The translations under genes and the position numbers were made by a program. A DNA stretch of 64,000 nucleotides from REEB95 sp035934995 (GTDB taxonomy: Bacteria; Pseudomonadota; Alphaproteobacteria; ATCC43930; CGMCC-115725): the NCBI GenBank assembly GCA_035934995.1, contig DASYXI010000040.1:90778-154777 (forward strand). Reading direction: 5' to 3'. The first letter of the stretch is position 1. Every line of letters begins with the position of its first letter. Positions 46,692 through 56,892 of the stretch are shown piece by piece. Under the pieces are notes generated by a model that saw only the letters and a program-made list of their open reading frames with translations, had not been told where the DNA came from and made no database searches.

Positions 46692-47327
46692 ACACGCCCT
46701 GGGTTAACAGAGCCTATGCACAAGTTAACAGATCAATAATGGCTCTAGAGGCACGAAATATACCTAGTTGGAATTAAGGGTGTTCTTTAAATTCGGTGCC
46801 GCAAACGTGTGCCAAAAATTGTCAGCCGCTATCTAACTTACGCGGATTCGACCATCGTGACTCCGCGCCGCACAAAATCTAATCGAATGGACCCAGCGAG
46901 GCGCTGGGAGCCGGCCATCCGGAAAGTGGAAATTGAGTCGGGGCACCCACCTGGAAAGTAACCGCCAGTATTATTCCCGCATATATGCGGGCGGGCCTGT
47001 AGGCAAAGATTCTGGTGTACCGCATGAACAATAAAGCGCGGCGCGGGCCATCACATCACATGTCGCAAGTTTATAATCTGATACGCTTGGGCATGGCTCC
47101 GTAACGGCTCTACACGCCGCTAAAAGGTGGAGCAGAAATAACAATTCGCCACTCAATAGTATTCTTTTGCACAAAAGCGTGTCGATCCCCAATACTGACA
47201 ATTCCAAACGGTATTCCAACAATTAGGGGTTTTCAATGGTAACACTCAGACCATCAATTTCGCGAATACGTGCGAACTAGAAAGGCTCGTGGGGCTTGTT
47301 CAATATGCTTTGATCCCCCAGTGGAAT
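46692..47327. other. intergenic region between the HerA operon and sugar transferases
   Basis: About 640 bases. Probably holds the promoter of the kinase-HerA operon near 46.7 kb. A minus-strand frame of 83 codons (46971-47222) has poor composition and no ribosome site, so it is not called. Confidence 0.45.
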
Positions 47328-48638
47328 TTATCGCCCTTCCTGTGACAGCCTCGTAGAAAGCGCACACCGATAAAGTTGCTCATAGCTCATAGCAGCCTTC
47401 GACCAAGTCCTTTCACGTTCGACGAATCTGCGAGCCGCAGTCCGAATTCTCTCCCAATCCGAGCGCCGTTGTAACCCCGCAGAGACGGCCCGAGCACATG
47501 CGTCGGCATCGCCGGCCGGAAAGAGGTACCCGGTTTCGTTATGATGGATGAGTTCGCGATGGCCACCGACGTTGGATGCCATGACGATGCCCCCGTGTGC
47601 CATTGCTTCGAGCGGCTTTAGCGGGGTCACTGTCTCTGTGAGGGGAATTGGGCGCCGCGGATATACAAAGATGTCAATTAAGCTGTAGTAATGTTGAATC
47701 TGCTCGTGCGAAACTCTTCCAACAAACCGAACCGATTGTTCGATACCCAAGCGCTTCACTTGCGTCTTCAGCGCAACCTCAGCGGGCCCTCCACCAACGA
47801 GCATCAAGGCGACTGGTATTTCTCTTTGGATGAGTGTCAATGCCGAAAGCAACAAATCGAGACCCTCGTATTCGTAAAATGACCCGATAAATCCCAGCAC
47901 GACACGATTCTCAAGATCGAATGATGCCCTGAGCTCCGAGTTCGACGCTGGTGCGAATTGAAACTCATCGACATCGACGCCGTTGGGAACGACGATAACT
48001 TGACTTGCATCAATTCCACGTCCGAGCATGTTGTTCCGAAGGCCTTCGCAGATGGTCGCGACTGCATTGCAACGCCTCAATGCATAGGTCTCGAGCGCAC
48101 GTGTCGCGCGATAGCGCAGGCCACCTTCAACGGCGGTGCCGTGACTAACCGCGGCATCTTCCCAGAAACCGCGGACTTCATACACAACTGGTAGGCGACG
48201 TTTGCGTCCAATACGCAGACACGCCAGTGCGTTAAGCACCGGCGAGTGTGCGTGAAGAATTTCGATGCACTCTCGTTCCACAATCTGTTCTATCCGGCGC
48301 GCCACCGCATCAATCAGTGCGAGTTCGCTAAGCACAGGAATGCTGCCGATCGGCCGCAGTAAGGCGGGCGTGCGCTCAAACGTTATATCGTCGACGGTCT
48401 CAACCAGCTTACTCGTAGGCGTGTGCTTAGGCGTTGTGAGATGAAATGTGTTCCAACCGTGACGCCTTTGTTCACGGAGAAGCGCGGCACTTCGGAACGA
48501 GTAGCCACTGTGAATGGGCAACGAATGATCGAAAATGTGTAGAATCCGGAGCCCGTCCAAAGACGCTCGCCCAGTAGCGGCGTCGGTACGCATCTCGGCT
48601 CGTGAATGAAATGATGCCATGCCCGCCGAGTGTTTCAT
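47328..48638 (-). CDS. GT4 glycosyltransferase, exosortase-A-associated type
   Basis: 436 residues from the ATG at 48638 (further starts at 48620 and beyond are possible). LRILHIFDHSLPIHSGYSFR, then REQRRHGWNTFHLTTPKH is characteristic of the exosortase-A-associated glycosyltransferases (TIGR04063 type). The GT-B C-terminal domain has VPNGVDVDEF, and the EX7E-like LTETVTPLKPLEAMAHG donor-binding region. It likely adds a sugar to an exopolysaccharide precursor at the membrane. Confidence 0.9.
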   Translation of the reverse strand: MKHSAGMASFHSRAEMRTDAATGRASLDGLRILHIFDHSLPIHSGYSFRSAALLREQRRHGWNTFHLTTPKHTPTSKLVETVDDITFERTPALLRPIGSIPVLSELALIDAVARRIEQIVERECIEILHAHSPVLNALACLRIGRKRRLPVVYEVRGFWEDAAVSHGTAVEGGLRYRATRALETYALRRCNAVATICEGLRNNMLGRGIDASQVIVVPNGVDVDEFQFAPASNSELRASFDLENRVVLGFIGSFYEYEGLDLLLSALTLIQREIPVALMLVGGGPAEVALKTQVKRLGIEQSVRFVGRVSHEQIQHYYSLIDIFVYPRRPIPLTETVTPLKPLEAMAHGGIVMASNVGGHRELIHHNETGYLFPAGDADACARAVSAGLQRRSDWERIRTAARRFVERERTWSKAAMSYEQLYRCALSTRLSQEGR

Positions 48639-48718
48639 TGTTGCCAAAGGGACCTTATGCTGTTGGTCGCCTTCGGTGGATTTGGTGGTCGCTGTTCAAG
48701 CCACACCGTGAGCCGGTA

Positions 48719-49849
48719 TCACAGCGCGCAAAGCAATTTCGAATATATCTTGTCATAGTTCTCGACCATCGTGTTTAGGCTGAAGTTTTTTACCACATAT
48801 GCGCGTGCAGCTGACCCGTGCTGTTGCCTCAAGTCGGGATTGTCAATATAGCGCAGAAGTGCGTGTGCAAGCGCCTGAGGGTCCTGGGCGGGGACGAGGA
48901 AGCCTGCCGTTCCATCCGGAATGATCTCAGGATTACCGCCAACCCGTGTCGCAATGACGGGGCGGCCACTGGCCATTGCTTCAAGTGCCGTATTAGAAAT
49001 GCCCTCACGCAGTGATGGAAGCACAAAGATATCAAACAAGCGATAAATGGCGGGCGTATCGTTGCGAAACCCTGGTAGCCAAGCAAGGTCGAGAGCGCCA
49101 TGTTCGGCGAGAGTCGATTCGAGTTCTTGGCGTAGACTTCCATCACCAACGAAGACAACGCGCAACACCTGACGCAAATCCGGACGCATTTGAAGGAGGT
49201 GACCAATCGCTCGCGCAAACGATTGCGGATCTTTAACCGTTTCTAACCGACCGATTGTACCCAGTATTATTGATCCGGCGGTGCCGATCGGCGTTACCGA
49301 TTGTTCGCCGACCGGGCTAAACTGACTCGTATCAACGCCATTGTAGATCAGCGTGAGTTGCGACGGTGAAATGCCAATATCATATCGCAACCAGTCATAT
49401 AGATTCTGCGATACCGCGATGTACTGATCGACGATAAGACGGCTGAGGCAGCGTAGGCGGTTATACTTTGTATTTCGGCCATCAATTTCAATCATGTCGA
49501 GGCCGTGTTCGCTGTGCACTAGACGCGGAACACGCGCAAGCCATGCAATAAAAAGTGTATCGAGAGTTGGGAGATTCCGCGTATGTGCGATGGTTGGTTT
49601 AAGCTTCCGTAACAAATACCATAGGCGCTTATAAGCGAGAATGTCTTTCCCGGGTTGTTTATTGATCGCGTAAATCTCGGCCCGATCACTGCGGATGCGG
49701 TCACGGAAGTCGGTTGCCTCCGTTAAACACACCACGGCGTGACGGTAGCGGTCGGTCGGCAAATTATTGATGAGATTGACGAGCCCGTTTTCCAGGCCAC
49801 CGACAGCGAGGCGGTAAATAATATGACAAATGAGTGGGCGTGACGTCAT
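48719..49849 (-). CDS. GT4 sugar transferase, PEP-CTERM/EpsH1-associated type
   Basis: 376 residues from the ATG at 49849 (a TTG 15 nt upstream is also open). PLICHIIYRLAVGGLENGLV, HTRNLPTLDTL, LVHSEHGLDMIEIDGR and LREGISNTALEAMASGRPVI match the TIGR03088 group. It acts with the neighbouring transferase in building the exosortase-linked exopolysaccharide. Divergent from the ligase gene at 50125. Confidence 0.9.
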   Translation of the reverse strand: MTSRPLICHIIYRLAVGGLENGLVNLINNLPTDRYRHAVVCLTEATDFRDRIRSDRAEIYAINKQPGKDILAYKRLWYLLRKLKPTIAHTRNLPTLDTLFIAWLARVPRLVHSEHGLDMIEIDGRNTKYNRLRCLSRLIVDQYIAVSQNLYDWLRYDIGISPSQLTLIYNGVDTSQFSPVGEQSVTPIGTAGSIILGTIGRLETVKDPQSFARAIGHLLQMRPDLRQVLRVVFVGDGSLRQELESTLAEHGALDLAWLPGFRNDTPAIYRLFDIFVLPSLREGISNTALEAMASGRPVIATRVGGNPEIIPDGTAGFLVPAQDPQALAHALLRYIDNPDLRQQHGSAARAYVVKNFSLNTMVENYDKIYSKLLCAL

Positions 49850-50124
49850 CTTAATGGCATCCAATCAATAGGGACAGAAACCGATTGCATGAGGACCAAG
49901 ATCGTTTGTCTTTGCCCGGCCACATTTTTTTCGATCTTCAACGCAAGTTGAGCAACAGATGGTAAAGATGGTACCGAAACGAGGTAAAAATGCAGTGCGT
50001 CGGATGCAACGGCAACCGGCGCCGGAGCAAATCCGCCCGTACACCCACCAGCGCCGACTGGCTTATTTTATCATCGAGCGGATATATTACGGATAGCTCT
50101 CTACACATATGAAAAATTTCCAGC

Positions 50125-51717
50125 ATGACTGAGCTCCTTCATCATCTCGTTCAGGCGACCGCGCACCGATTCCCACGATTGAGTGCACTTAGCTACCGTG
50201 GGGATGTCCTTGATTATGCTGCTCTCAATGAAAGGATTGACGCTGCGGCGACTGGGTTCGCCAATCTTGGATTAAAGCGCCGAGATCGGGTCGCGATTTA
50301 TCTTGAAAAGCGATTTGAGACCGTCATCGCAATTTTTGGCGCAGCCGCAGTGGGAGGTGTGTTCGTACCGATCAATCCAATCCTGAAGCCGCATCAGGTT
50401 GGATATATTTTACGGGATTGCAACGTCCGAGTTTTAGTAACATCGAAGTCCCGCGTATCGGATTTGCGTGATGAAATTGAAAGATGTTCCGATCTCGACT
50501 GTATCGTTTATGTCGATACCGACGATGGCGCGTCGATTGGCAGAGTTAAAGGGCTGTCCTGGGACGCACTCATCACATCACGCAAGAGCCCAGCAGTCCC
50601 GTTAATCGATGCCGATATGGCCGCCATTCTTTACACGTCGGGAAGCACCGGCAACCCTAAGGGCGTCATTCTTTCACACCGAAATCTTGTTGCTGGCGCC
50701 AATAGCGTCAGTCAGTATTTACGGAATACGGCGGACGATCGGATTCTCTCCGTGTTGCCCTTGAGCTTTGATGCCGGCCTCAGTCAGCTGACAACAGCGT
50801 TCACGGTCGGAGCCAAGGTGACGCTCCTCAATTACTTGCTACCGCGCGATGTGATTCGGATCTGTGCCGAGGAACGCGTTACTGGGATTACCGGTGTACC
50901 CCCACTTTGGTTTCAGCTCGCGGAGCTCGAGTGGCCGAAAGAGGCCAGTGATTCGATCCGCTATTTTGCCAATACCGGTGGTCATATGCCGCGGCGGACG
51001 CTCGACCAATTGCGTCTCGCGATGCCGAAGGCAAAGCCGTACTTGATGTACGGTCTCACCGAAGCATTTCGTTCGACGTACTTGGATCCGGCAGAAGTCG
51101 ACCATCGCCCTGACTCGATTGGCAAAGCCATTCCCAATGCAGAAATCCTTGTTGTGCGGCCTAACGGTGAACTATGCGACGCCAATGAAGTCGGAGAGCT
51201 TGTGCATCGCGGCGCCCTGGTGGCTATGGGCTATTGGAACGACCCGGAAAAGACTGCGGCTCGCTTCCGACCAACACCCGGACAGCCTGTGGGCATTCCG
51301 TTGCCCGAACTCGCGGTGTGGTCAGGGGATCAAGTCCGTCGGGACGAAAATGGGTTCCTCTATTTCGTCGGGCGACTCGATGGCATGATCAAAACGTCGG
51401 GTTACCGGGTCAGCCCGACGGAGGTCGAAGAGGTTATATTTGCAACGTCATTGGTCGGGTCCGCCGTTGTGCTCGGTGTTCCGCACCCGACGCTCGGGCA
51501 GGGGATAATCGCCGTCGTAACCCCACCGACTTCGGGAACCGTTGACGGAGACGGTCTCATGCATGAGTGTCGGCGCCGGCTACCGCAATATATGGTGCCG
51601 CTTGTGGTCTTTGAGCGGGCCACATTGCCCCGCAATCCGAATGGAAAAATCGACCGTAATCAGCTGGCGGCTGAATACGCTGCGACGTTTCACCGCCAAA
51701 GCGAGCCAACTTCATGA
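50125..51717 (+). CDS. acyl-CoA ligase (AMP-forming), exosortase-A-associated type
   Basis: 530 residues. Adenylation motif A3 LYTSGSTGNPKG at 169-180, A5-like YGLTEAFRSTYLDP, A8 GRLDGMIKTSGYRVSPTEVE, A10 PRNPNGKIDR with the catalytic Lys. It activates an acyl or amino-acid substrate with ATP. In XrtA clusters it sits beside the PLP decarboxylase, as here (4-nt ATGA overlap). Substrate unknown. Confidence 0.92.
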   Translation: MTELLHHLVQATAHRFPRLSALSYRGDVLDYAALNERIDAAATGFANLGLKRRDRVAIYLEKRFETVIAIFGAAAVGGVFVPINPILKPHQVGYILRDCNVRVLVTSKSRVSDLRDEIERCSDLDCIVYVDTDDGASIGRVKGLSWDALITSRKSPAVPLIDADMAAILYTSGSTGNPKGVILSHRNLVAGANSVSQYLRNTADDRILSVLPLSFDAGLSQLTTAFTVGAKVTLLNYLLPRDVIRICAEERVTGITGVPPLWFQLAELEWPKEASDSIRYFANTGGHMPRRTLDQLRLAMPKAKPYLMYGLTEAFRSTYLDPAEVDHRPDSIGKAIPNAEILVVRPNGELCDANEVGELVHRGALVAMGYWNDPEKTAARFRPTPGQPVGIPLPELAVWSGDQVRRDENGFLYFVGRLDGMIKTSGYRVSPTEVEEVIFATSLVGSAVVLGVPHPTLGQGIIAVVTPPTSGTVDGDGLMHECRRRLPQYMVPLVVFERATLPRNPNGKIDRNQLAAEYAATFHRQSEPTS

Positions 51718-52946
51718 CTCAACCGGGTCATCCGGCGCTCGCCTCGTTTCCGGTCGTGGATGGGTGCCTACAGGTCGGCGGCTTGCCATTGACAACGCTC
51801 GCCGAGCAAATCGGCCAGACGCCATTTTACGTTTATGAGCGGCGGCGGCTCGATGATCGCATCGCACATTTGCGTCGATACCTTCCCTCGGCGGTAAAGC
51901 TGCATTACGCCATCAAGGCAAATCCGATGCCGGCCGTTGTGCAGCATCTTGCGCGGGTCGTGGACGGATTTGATGTGGCGTCGGCGCAAGAGATGAAGCT
52001 AGCACTCAACGCACCATTTCCGGCGCGGCACATCAGCTTCGCCGGACCGGGCAAAACAGGAGCGGAGCTAGCTCAGGCGAGCGATGCGGGAGTGATGATC
52101 GAGATAGAGTCCGCGCGTGAAATGCAGGAAATTGCCCGCTTAGCCAAAAATTCAGGGCGAACGCCGCTTCTTGCCGTTCGCATCAATCCAGATTTCGAGG
52201 TCAAGGGATCGGGAATGCGGATGGGGGGCGGGCCGCAGCAATTTGGTGTCGATAGTGAAGAGGTGCCAGCGCTCTTCCGTCAGGCGACGACGGTGGGTCT
52301 CAAGATTTCCGGTGTGCATGTATTTACCGGGTCGCAGAATCTGCGCGCCGACATATTGCAAGACGTACAGACACGGACCGTTGAGTTAGCACTTAAAGTT
52401 TCGGCGCAAGCACCGGCACCGATCGAATACATCAATATTGGTGGTGGATTTGGCATTCCTTATTTCCCAAAGGACGTGCCGCTCGACATTGCGCCGATCG
52501 GCGAAAATCTGAGCCGTCTGATCGACAACCGGTTGCGGCCTGCGTTGCCACAGGCACAAGTGGTCATAGAACTCGGTCGCTACATCGTCGGCGAATGCGG
52601 TCTCTATGTAACGCGGGTGATCGATCGGAAGGTTTCGCGGGGACAGGTCTTTCTTGTGACGGATGGCGGACTACATCATCAACTTGCAGCCTCAGGCAAT
52701 TTTGGCCAAGTGATAAGGCGTAACTATCCGGTGGCAATCGCCAATCGCATGAACCAGACGTCAACGGAAACGGTCAACGTCGTAGGCTGTTTGTGCACAC
52801 CGCTCGATCTGTTAGCTGATAGGGTCGAACTCCCTATCGCCGAGGTCGGCGATTTTGTCGTAATTTTTCAGTCGGGTGCATACGGCTTGACGGCGAGCCC
52901 AATCAATTTTCTTAGTCATCCCGTCCCACCCGAAATTCTGGTGTGA
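51714..52946 (+). CDS. PLP-dependent decarboxylase, exosortase-A-associated type
   Basis: 410 residues of the ornithine/diaminopimelate decarboxylase fold III family. PLP Lys68 in HYAIKAN, GGGFGIPYF phosphate loop, ELGRYIVGECGLYVTRV, and the catalytic Cys region NVVGCLCTPLD. It fits the TIGR03099 group. It probably makes an amine or amino-acid-derived group for the ligase product; substrate not readable. Confidence 0.92.
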   Translation: MTQPGHPALASFPVVDGCLQVGGLPLTTLAEQIGQTPFYVYERRRLDDRIAHLRRYLPSAVKLHYAIKANPMPAVVQHLARVVDGFDVASAQEMKLALNAPFPARHISFAGPGKTGAELAQASDAGVMIEIESAREMQEIARLAKNSGRTPLLAVRINPDFEVKGSGMRMGGGPQQFGVDSEEVPALFRQATTVGLKISGVHVFTGSQNLRADILQDVQTRTVELALKVSAQAPAPIEYINIGGGFGIPYFPKDVPLDIAPIGENLSRLIDNRLRPALPQAQVVIELGRYIVGECGLYVTRVIDRKVSRGQVFLVTDGGLHHQLAASGNFGQVIRRNYPVAIANRMNQTSTETVNVVGCLCTPLDLLADRVELPIAEVGDFVVIFQSGAYGLTASPINFLSHPVPPEILV

Positions 52947-53455
52947 AGGCAAAACAGCGTGAGGCGGCGATGAACCTATTTGGTTGGTCGGACGTCTCGG
53001 CTGGAGACTCGCCGCCCGAAACCATCGCGCAAATGATGGGGTCGGCGCCGACGCAGCGTTCGCTCGCTAAGCTCGATTCAGCAGGAGCTTTGGCGGTTCA
53101 CGGTGGCCCCGGCCAACTCATCAGAGGATATGAACAGCGGTAGTTTTTTCGCCAAGCCGTCAAAAATCTACTCGCTCCCGAGACGTTGAAGAAACGCAAA
53201 CACGGGTTTGGCATGCCGTTTGCGGAATGGGTTCGGGAGGATCGTCATTTGCGCGACCTCGCAGTGGACTGTATGCGGGGCTTTAAAACCCGCGGTTATT
53301 TGCGGGGTGAGTTCATTGACCAGTTGATTGCCGACGGCACGCTTGAAATCGACGGTGGCCTAGCTTGGGACACCATGATGCTCGAGCCGTGGTTTCGCGC
53401 ACGGACGACTGGTGCTCAGCTGTCCGCCAATTCCGAGGCAGGTGCCTATTATTAA
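52943..53455 (+). pseudogene. internally deleted asparagine-synthase-like gene
   Basis: One frame in two blocks: an N-terminal piece (MNLFGWSDVSAGDSPPETIA to LIRGYEQR) ended by TAG at 53141-53143, and a C-terminal piece (QAVKNLLAPETLKKRKHGFG, then MPFAEWVR, MMLEPWFRA) typical of the asparagine synthase C-terminus. Several hundred codons between are missing. The start overlaps the decarboxylase stop (GTGA). XrtA clusters usually carry an intact amidotransferase here. Confidence 0.75.
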
Positions 53456-53517
53456 CGTGCTGAGGTTTTTGGCGAGGAGTAGAGACTGCAAGCTTACAGA
53501 ACGCGACAGGGAAGAAT

Positions 53518-53646
53518 TCAGGTTCGCCGATTTCGCGGCGCCCAATACCGCTGTGGCACGTCATTCGATTTGAAGAGACCATGGAGAAGGAGGCCGGTGA
53601 AGACCCCGAGTGCGCCACCAAACCACAAACCGAACATAAACGTCAT
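53518..53646 (-). CDS. 42-residue membrane peptide
   Basis: MTFMFGLWFGGALGVFTGLL, then LHGLFKSNDVPQRYWAPRNR. One Gly-rich helix with a basic tail. The ribosome site is weak (TTGAG). Function unknown. Confidence 0.4.
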   Translation of the reverse strand: MTFMFGLWFGGALGVFTGLLLHGLFKSNDVPQRYWAPRNRRT

Positions 53647-53961
53647 TGCTCAACGATCTTTCTGATCTGTTGCGCCTGATGACACCGAGAGACCACCTCG
53701 CCATTCTGTGAGAAACCAATAACCAACTCGCTCAATATATTGTGCCTAATGCAATAAATTTTCAATCCATTGAATCTTGCCACGGACACGGTGTCGGGTA
53801 CCTTTGCGAATGTGTCGGATTTCTTTACAGATTAAGCTCACGGCATTGGGCGCTGGTCCGTCTAACTAATTGTTTTACAAACAGAATGGCGCCCTTACCG
53901 CTATTGGCACGGGACGTGCATTCTATTGGTTGCTTGCGCTTCAGGAACACAGGTGATTCCC

Positions 53962-54690
53962 ATGGCCGTACGGGTAAGGAAATTCGCCTTCGGAATTGCT
54001 GCGATGGTTGCGGCGGCGGTGAGCTTCTTGCTCGTGCCGGCGGCACATGCAACGCCCACATTTCAAACGACATATGCGCTTAATGTCGATTTCTGCTCCA
54101 CCCCCTGTCTCAATGGCAGCAATGGTGGGACGATCACTCTAACGCAAGGAACGAATGCAGTTACTGTGGCCGTGAGTTTAAGCGGCGTTGATTTCCATAA
54201 CACGACGGCTTTCGACGCGTTTGTGTTCAATTTGTCCGGTTCGCCGACAATTTCGATTAGTGGTCTCCCGAGTGGTTGGGCGCTCGATTCCACAACGGCG
54301 GGTAGCATCAAGGAGGATGGCGCGCAAACTTTCATGTACGCCATCGATGCGTCGGGGAATAAATTCACCGGCATTGACAGCATAACCTTTACAGTGGACG
54401 CTACCGGTCTTACGACCGATGATTTCCATTTGCTTTCGACAAAGAATAACGGGACGGGGCCTGTCTATTTTGCGGCGGCCGCATACAACCTCACGAACAC
54501 TGGTTGTACGGGCGTGATCGGCGCCAATGGGGGCACAACGCCGACGTATCTCGGTGGTGGCACGGGCACTTGCTCGTCATCTACTAATGTTCCTGAGCCA
54601 AACTCGCTAGCAATTTTCGGTGCAGGCCTCGTCGGATTGGGTCTAGTTAGCGTCCTTTATCGTCGCAAAAGGGCTTACAGAAAAAATTAG
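53962..54690 (+). CDS. PEP-CTERM exported protein
   Basis: 242 residues from the ATG at 53962. Signal peptide about 1-30 (AAMVAAAVSFLLVPAAHA); beta-rich Ser/Thr/Asn-rich body with four or more Cys; C-terminal sorting signal VPEPNSLAIFGAGLVGLGLV, then SVLYRRKRAYRKN: the PEP motif, one helix and a basic tail recognised and cleaved by exosortase. It is a likely substrate of the system to which the upstream cluster belongs. Confidence 0.92.
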   Translation: MAVRVRKFAFGIAAMVAAAVSFLLVPAAHATPTFQTTYALNVDFCSTPCLNGSNGGTITLTQGTNAVTVAVSLSGVDFHNTTAFDAFVFNLSGSPTISISGLPSGWALDSTTAGSIKEDGAQTFMYAIDASGNKFTGIDSITFTVDATGLTTDDFHLLSTKNNGTGPVYFAAAAYNLTNTGCTGVIGANGGTTPTYLGGGTGTCSSSTNVPEPNSLAIFGAGLVGLGLVSVLYRRKRAYRKN

Positions 54691-55627
54691 ATGAGCTTGC
54701 ACTGGCGATAACAGCGGTTTGCACGTTCGCTCTCCAGTTTTTTCGGCCAAAGTGCAACATTAGCGGTCGTTTGCGTGGACGCAAGGCGCAAAGACAAGCT
54801 CTACTGAACTCAGAGATTCAAAGTTCGTCGCTCAGGTAACCCGCTGAGCCCGAGTTCGACGTGAGCAAAAAACTGGCCATCGATGACGGAAGATTCAATT
54901 CGCGCGCACGGACAACGTTCCAGGTTCGTTTCTACTTCGGATCGGCGCCCAAACTCGCGTGCGCACTGCATTGTGTCTCGGTGACATTTTCCACTGGCGG
55001 CACGGACACGCCGACCAGCTGCCTCTTTGTCAGCTTATCTACGAATGATCGTTCCCACCCCAAACAGCGCCCGATGATAGCCGTCACGCGGGACGACCGC
55101 CGCAGCTTGGGATGCTTCAGCAGGATCATGCGGGTCTAGATCTCTGTGTTCCGCATGCAACTAGCAGCACAAAAACCCCAACCGGCCTCACTGCGGTCGA
55201 ACCGTTTCGCCTTCACGCGTCCGGTCCCTGCGGGCTTCCCGCCATCGCGTCCAACTTCTCTTAGTAGCTCGCGCGATGGCGCCTCCACGTGCCCCGGGAC
55301 ATCCTCCGGATGGACGGGATCACAATGCCGCGACCATTGGGCCCGATGTGTTCCCCGGTGAAATGGCCTCGCGTGTGTTAACCTAGCGATCGCCTAAGAT
55401 CTGCGACTATCGTTAACGTCTGCCAGGCACGCGGCAGCGTGCAGATACGTCAGAACAGCCCAAAATCGGCCGAAGTTCAGTCACCGGTTGGTCACGGTTG
55501 GCTCGTTAAGCTTGCGCGTGCATGCGCGTCTCCGAGCCTATTATGATTCCATTAAACCGCATGCGTTATGTTCATCACCCCTGAGGACTGCGCAAATTTC
55601 CCTATCCTTAACGAACCGTAAGGGTTT
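54691..55627. other. long intergenic region
   Basis: About 940 bases with no convincing gene. Just before the epimerase, CCTTA (55606-55610) and TAAGG (55619-55623) can pair, so the ribosome site TAAGGG may be partly sequestered. Confidence 0.4.
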
Positions 55628-56620
55628 ATGGCAAAATTCCTTGTAACTGGCGGTGCGGGCTTCATTGGATCGCATCTTGTCGATGCCCTGATCCACGACG
55701 GGCACCAAGTCCGCGTACTCGACAACCTTTCAACCGGCACCCGCGCGAACCTCGCACCACGCGCCGAATTCATTTTGGGTGATACCACAGATTATGAAGT
55801 CTTTCGGGATGCCGTGACCGGGGTCGACGGTGTCTTTCACATGGCAGCTATCGCTTCGGTTGAAAAAGGGTTTGAGGACTGGCCCGGAACGCACACGATT
55901 AATGTTACGAGTTTCATCAACGTGCTTGATCTCAGCCGGCGCATCGCTTCGAAGCCCTTCCCGATCGTTTACGCCTCTTCCGCGGCGGTTTACGGGGAGG
56001 ACGGACGGCAATCGCTAAGCGAAGACGCGCCAAAGAGACCGGTTTCAGCCTATGGCGCAGACAAGCTCGGCTGCGAGAATCACGCCTACGTCGGAGCTAA
56101 CGCTTACGGCATCCCGAGCGTAGGTCTGCGGCTTTTCAACGTCTACGGGCCACGCCAATACGCGCACTCACCATATTCGGGGGTCATCTCGATCTTCTGT
56201 GATCAAATAAAATCCGGAAAGGAGATTTGCATCCACGGCGACGGAAAGCAGACACGCGACTTTATTTATGTGAGCGACGCCGTTCGCCTTCTCGTAGCAG
56301 CCATGCAGTCCGAACCATCCGGCGCATCGATTTACAACGCGTGCACCGGAGTCGCGACTTCGATTCGAGACCTTGCGAACGAAATTTCGCAAGCGATTGA
56401 TATTCCCCTCAAGGTTACACACGCACCCGCGCGGCGCGGCGACGTCAAACATTCGGTCGGGGATTCGACGCGAGCACGAGATCGATTTCAATGGCAGGCC
56501 GAAGTATCGTTGGCCGAGGGCCTTCGGCAGATGATGGGAATTGCGACGCGGCCGGCAAAAGTCGTGCCTGATCTCGGTGAAGAGGCCTCGCTGCGGCGCG
56601 GCTGGCGACGGCTGTTTTAG
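55628..56620 (+). CDS. NAD-dependent sugar epimerase/dehydratase (extended SDR)
   Basis: 330 residues. NAD-binding TGGAGFIG at 7-14, catalytic Ser near 117-118 and Tyr142-Lys146 (YGADK), VGLRLFNVYGPRQ, then QTRDFIYVSDAVR. Most similar in pattern to UDP-glucose or UDP-GlcNAc 4-epimerases. Probably supplies a nucleotide sugar for the nearby transferases. Confidence 0.9.
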   Translation: MAKFLVTGGAGFIGSHLVDALIHDGHQVRVLDNLSTGTRANLAPRAEFILGDTTDYEVFRDAVTGVDGVFHMAAIASVEKGFEDWPGTHTINVTSFINVLDLSRRIASKPFPIVYASSAAVYGEDGRQSLSEDAPKRPVSAYGADKLGCENHAYVGANAYGIPSVGLRLFNVYGPRQYAHSPYSGVISIFCDQIKSGKEICIHGDGKQTRDFIYVSDAVRLLVAAMQSEPSGASIYNACTGVATSIRDLANEISQAIDIPLKVTHAPARRGDVKHSVGDSTRARDRFQWQAEVSLAEGLRQMMGIATRPAKVVPDLGEEASLRRGWRRLF

Positions 56621-56892
56621 GTAACCACCCCATAAAACGGGTCAAGAGACCACGCCAAGTTGACGTGTGGCGAAGACTCGGCGAGGAACCCGGCTGAGAT
56701 CGATCCACCCGGATGGACAGCTAATGCCGGTTTGGCCGATGCCTTACCGCGGCGTTTGGTATATAAATCGTTAATAGCTTTTCCTGGGTTGGATTGCGCG
56801 AGCTCGGCGCCTAAAATATCTCAAAAGGGGGCGATAAGCGGCCGCCAAATCGCGGCGACCGACTTTGGCAGGTTCGTCAAGGGGGAACGAAT

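Noticed and set aside
46971..47222. 83-codon minus-strand frame between the kinase and the sugar transferase
   Set aside because: No ribosome site, odd composition, no resemblance to a family.
22279..53143. TAG recoding, because four coherent frames (22279, 26326, 27579, 53141) carry an in-frame TAG
   Set aside because: rpmI, rplT and lepA all end in TAG, and neighbouring broken frames carry TAA and TGA as well (30941, 33218, 35825), so ordinary decay explains it.
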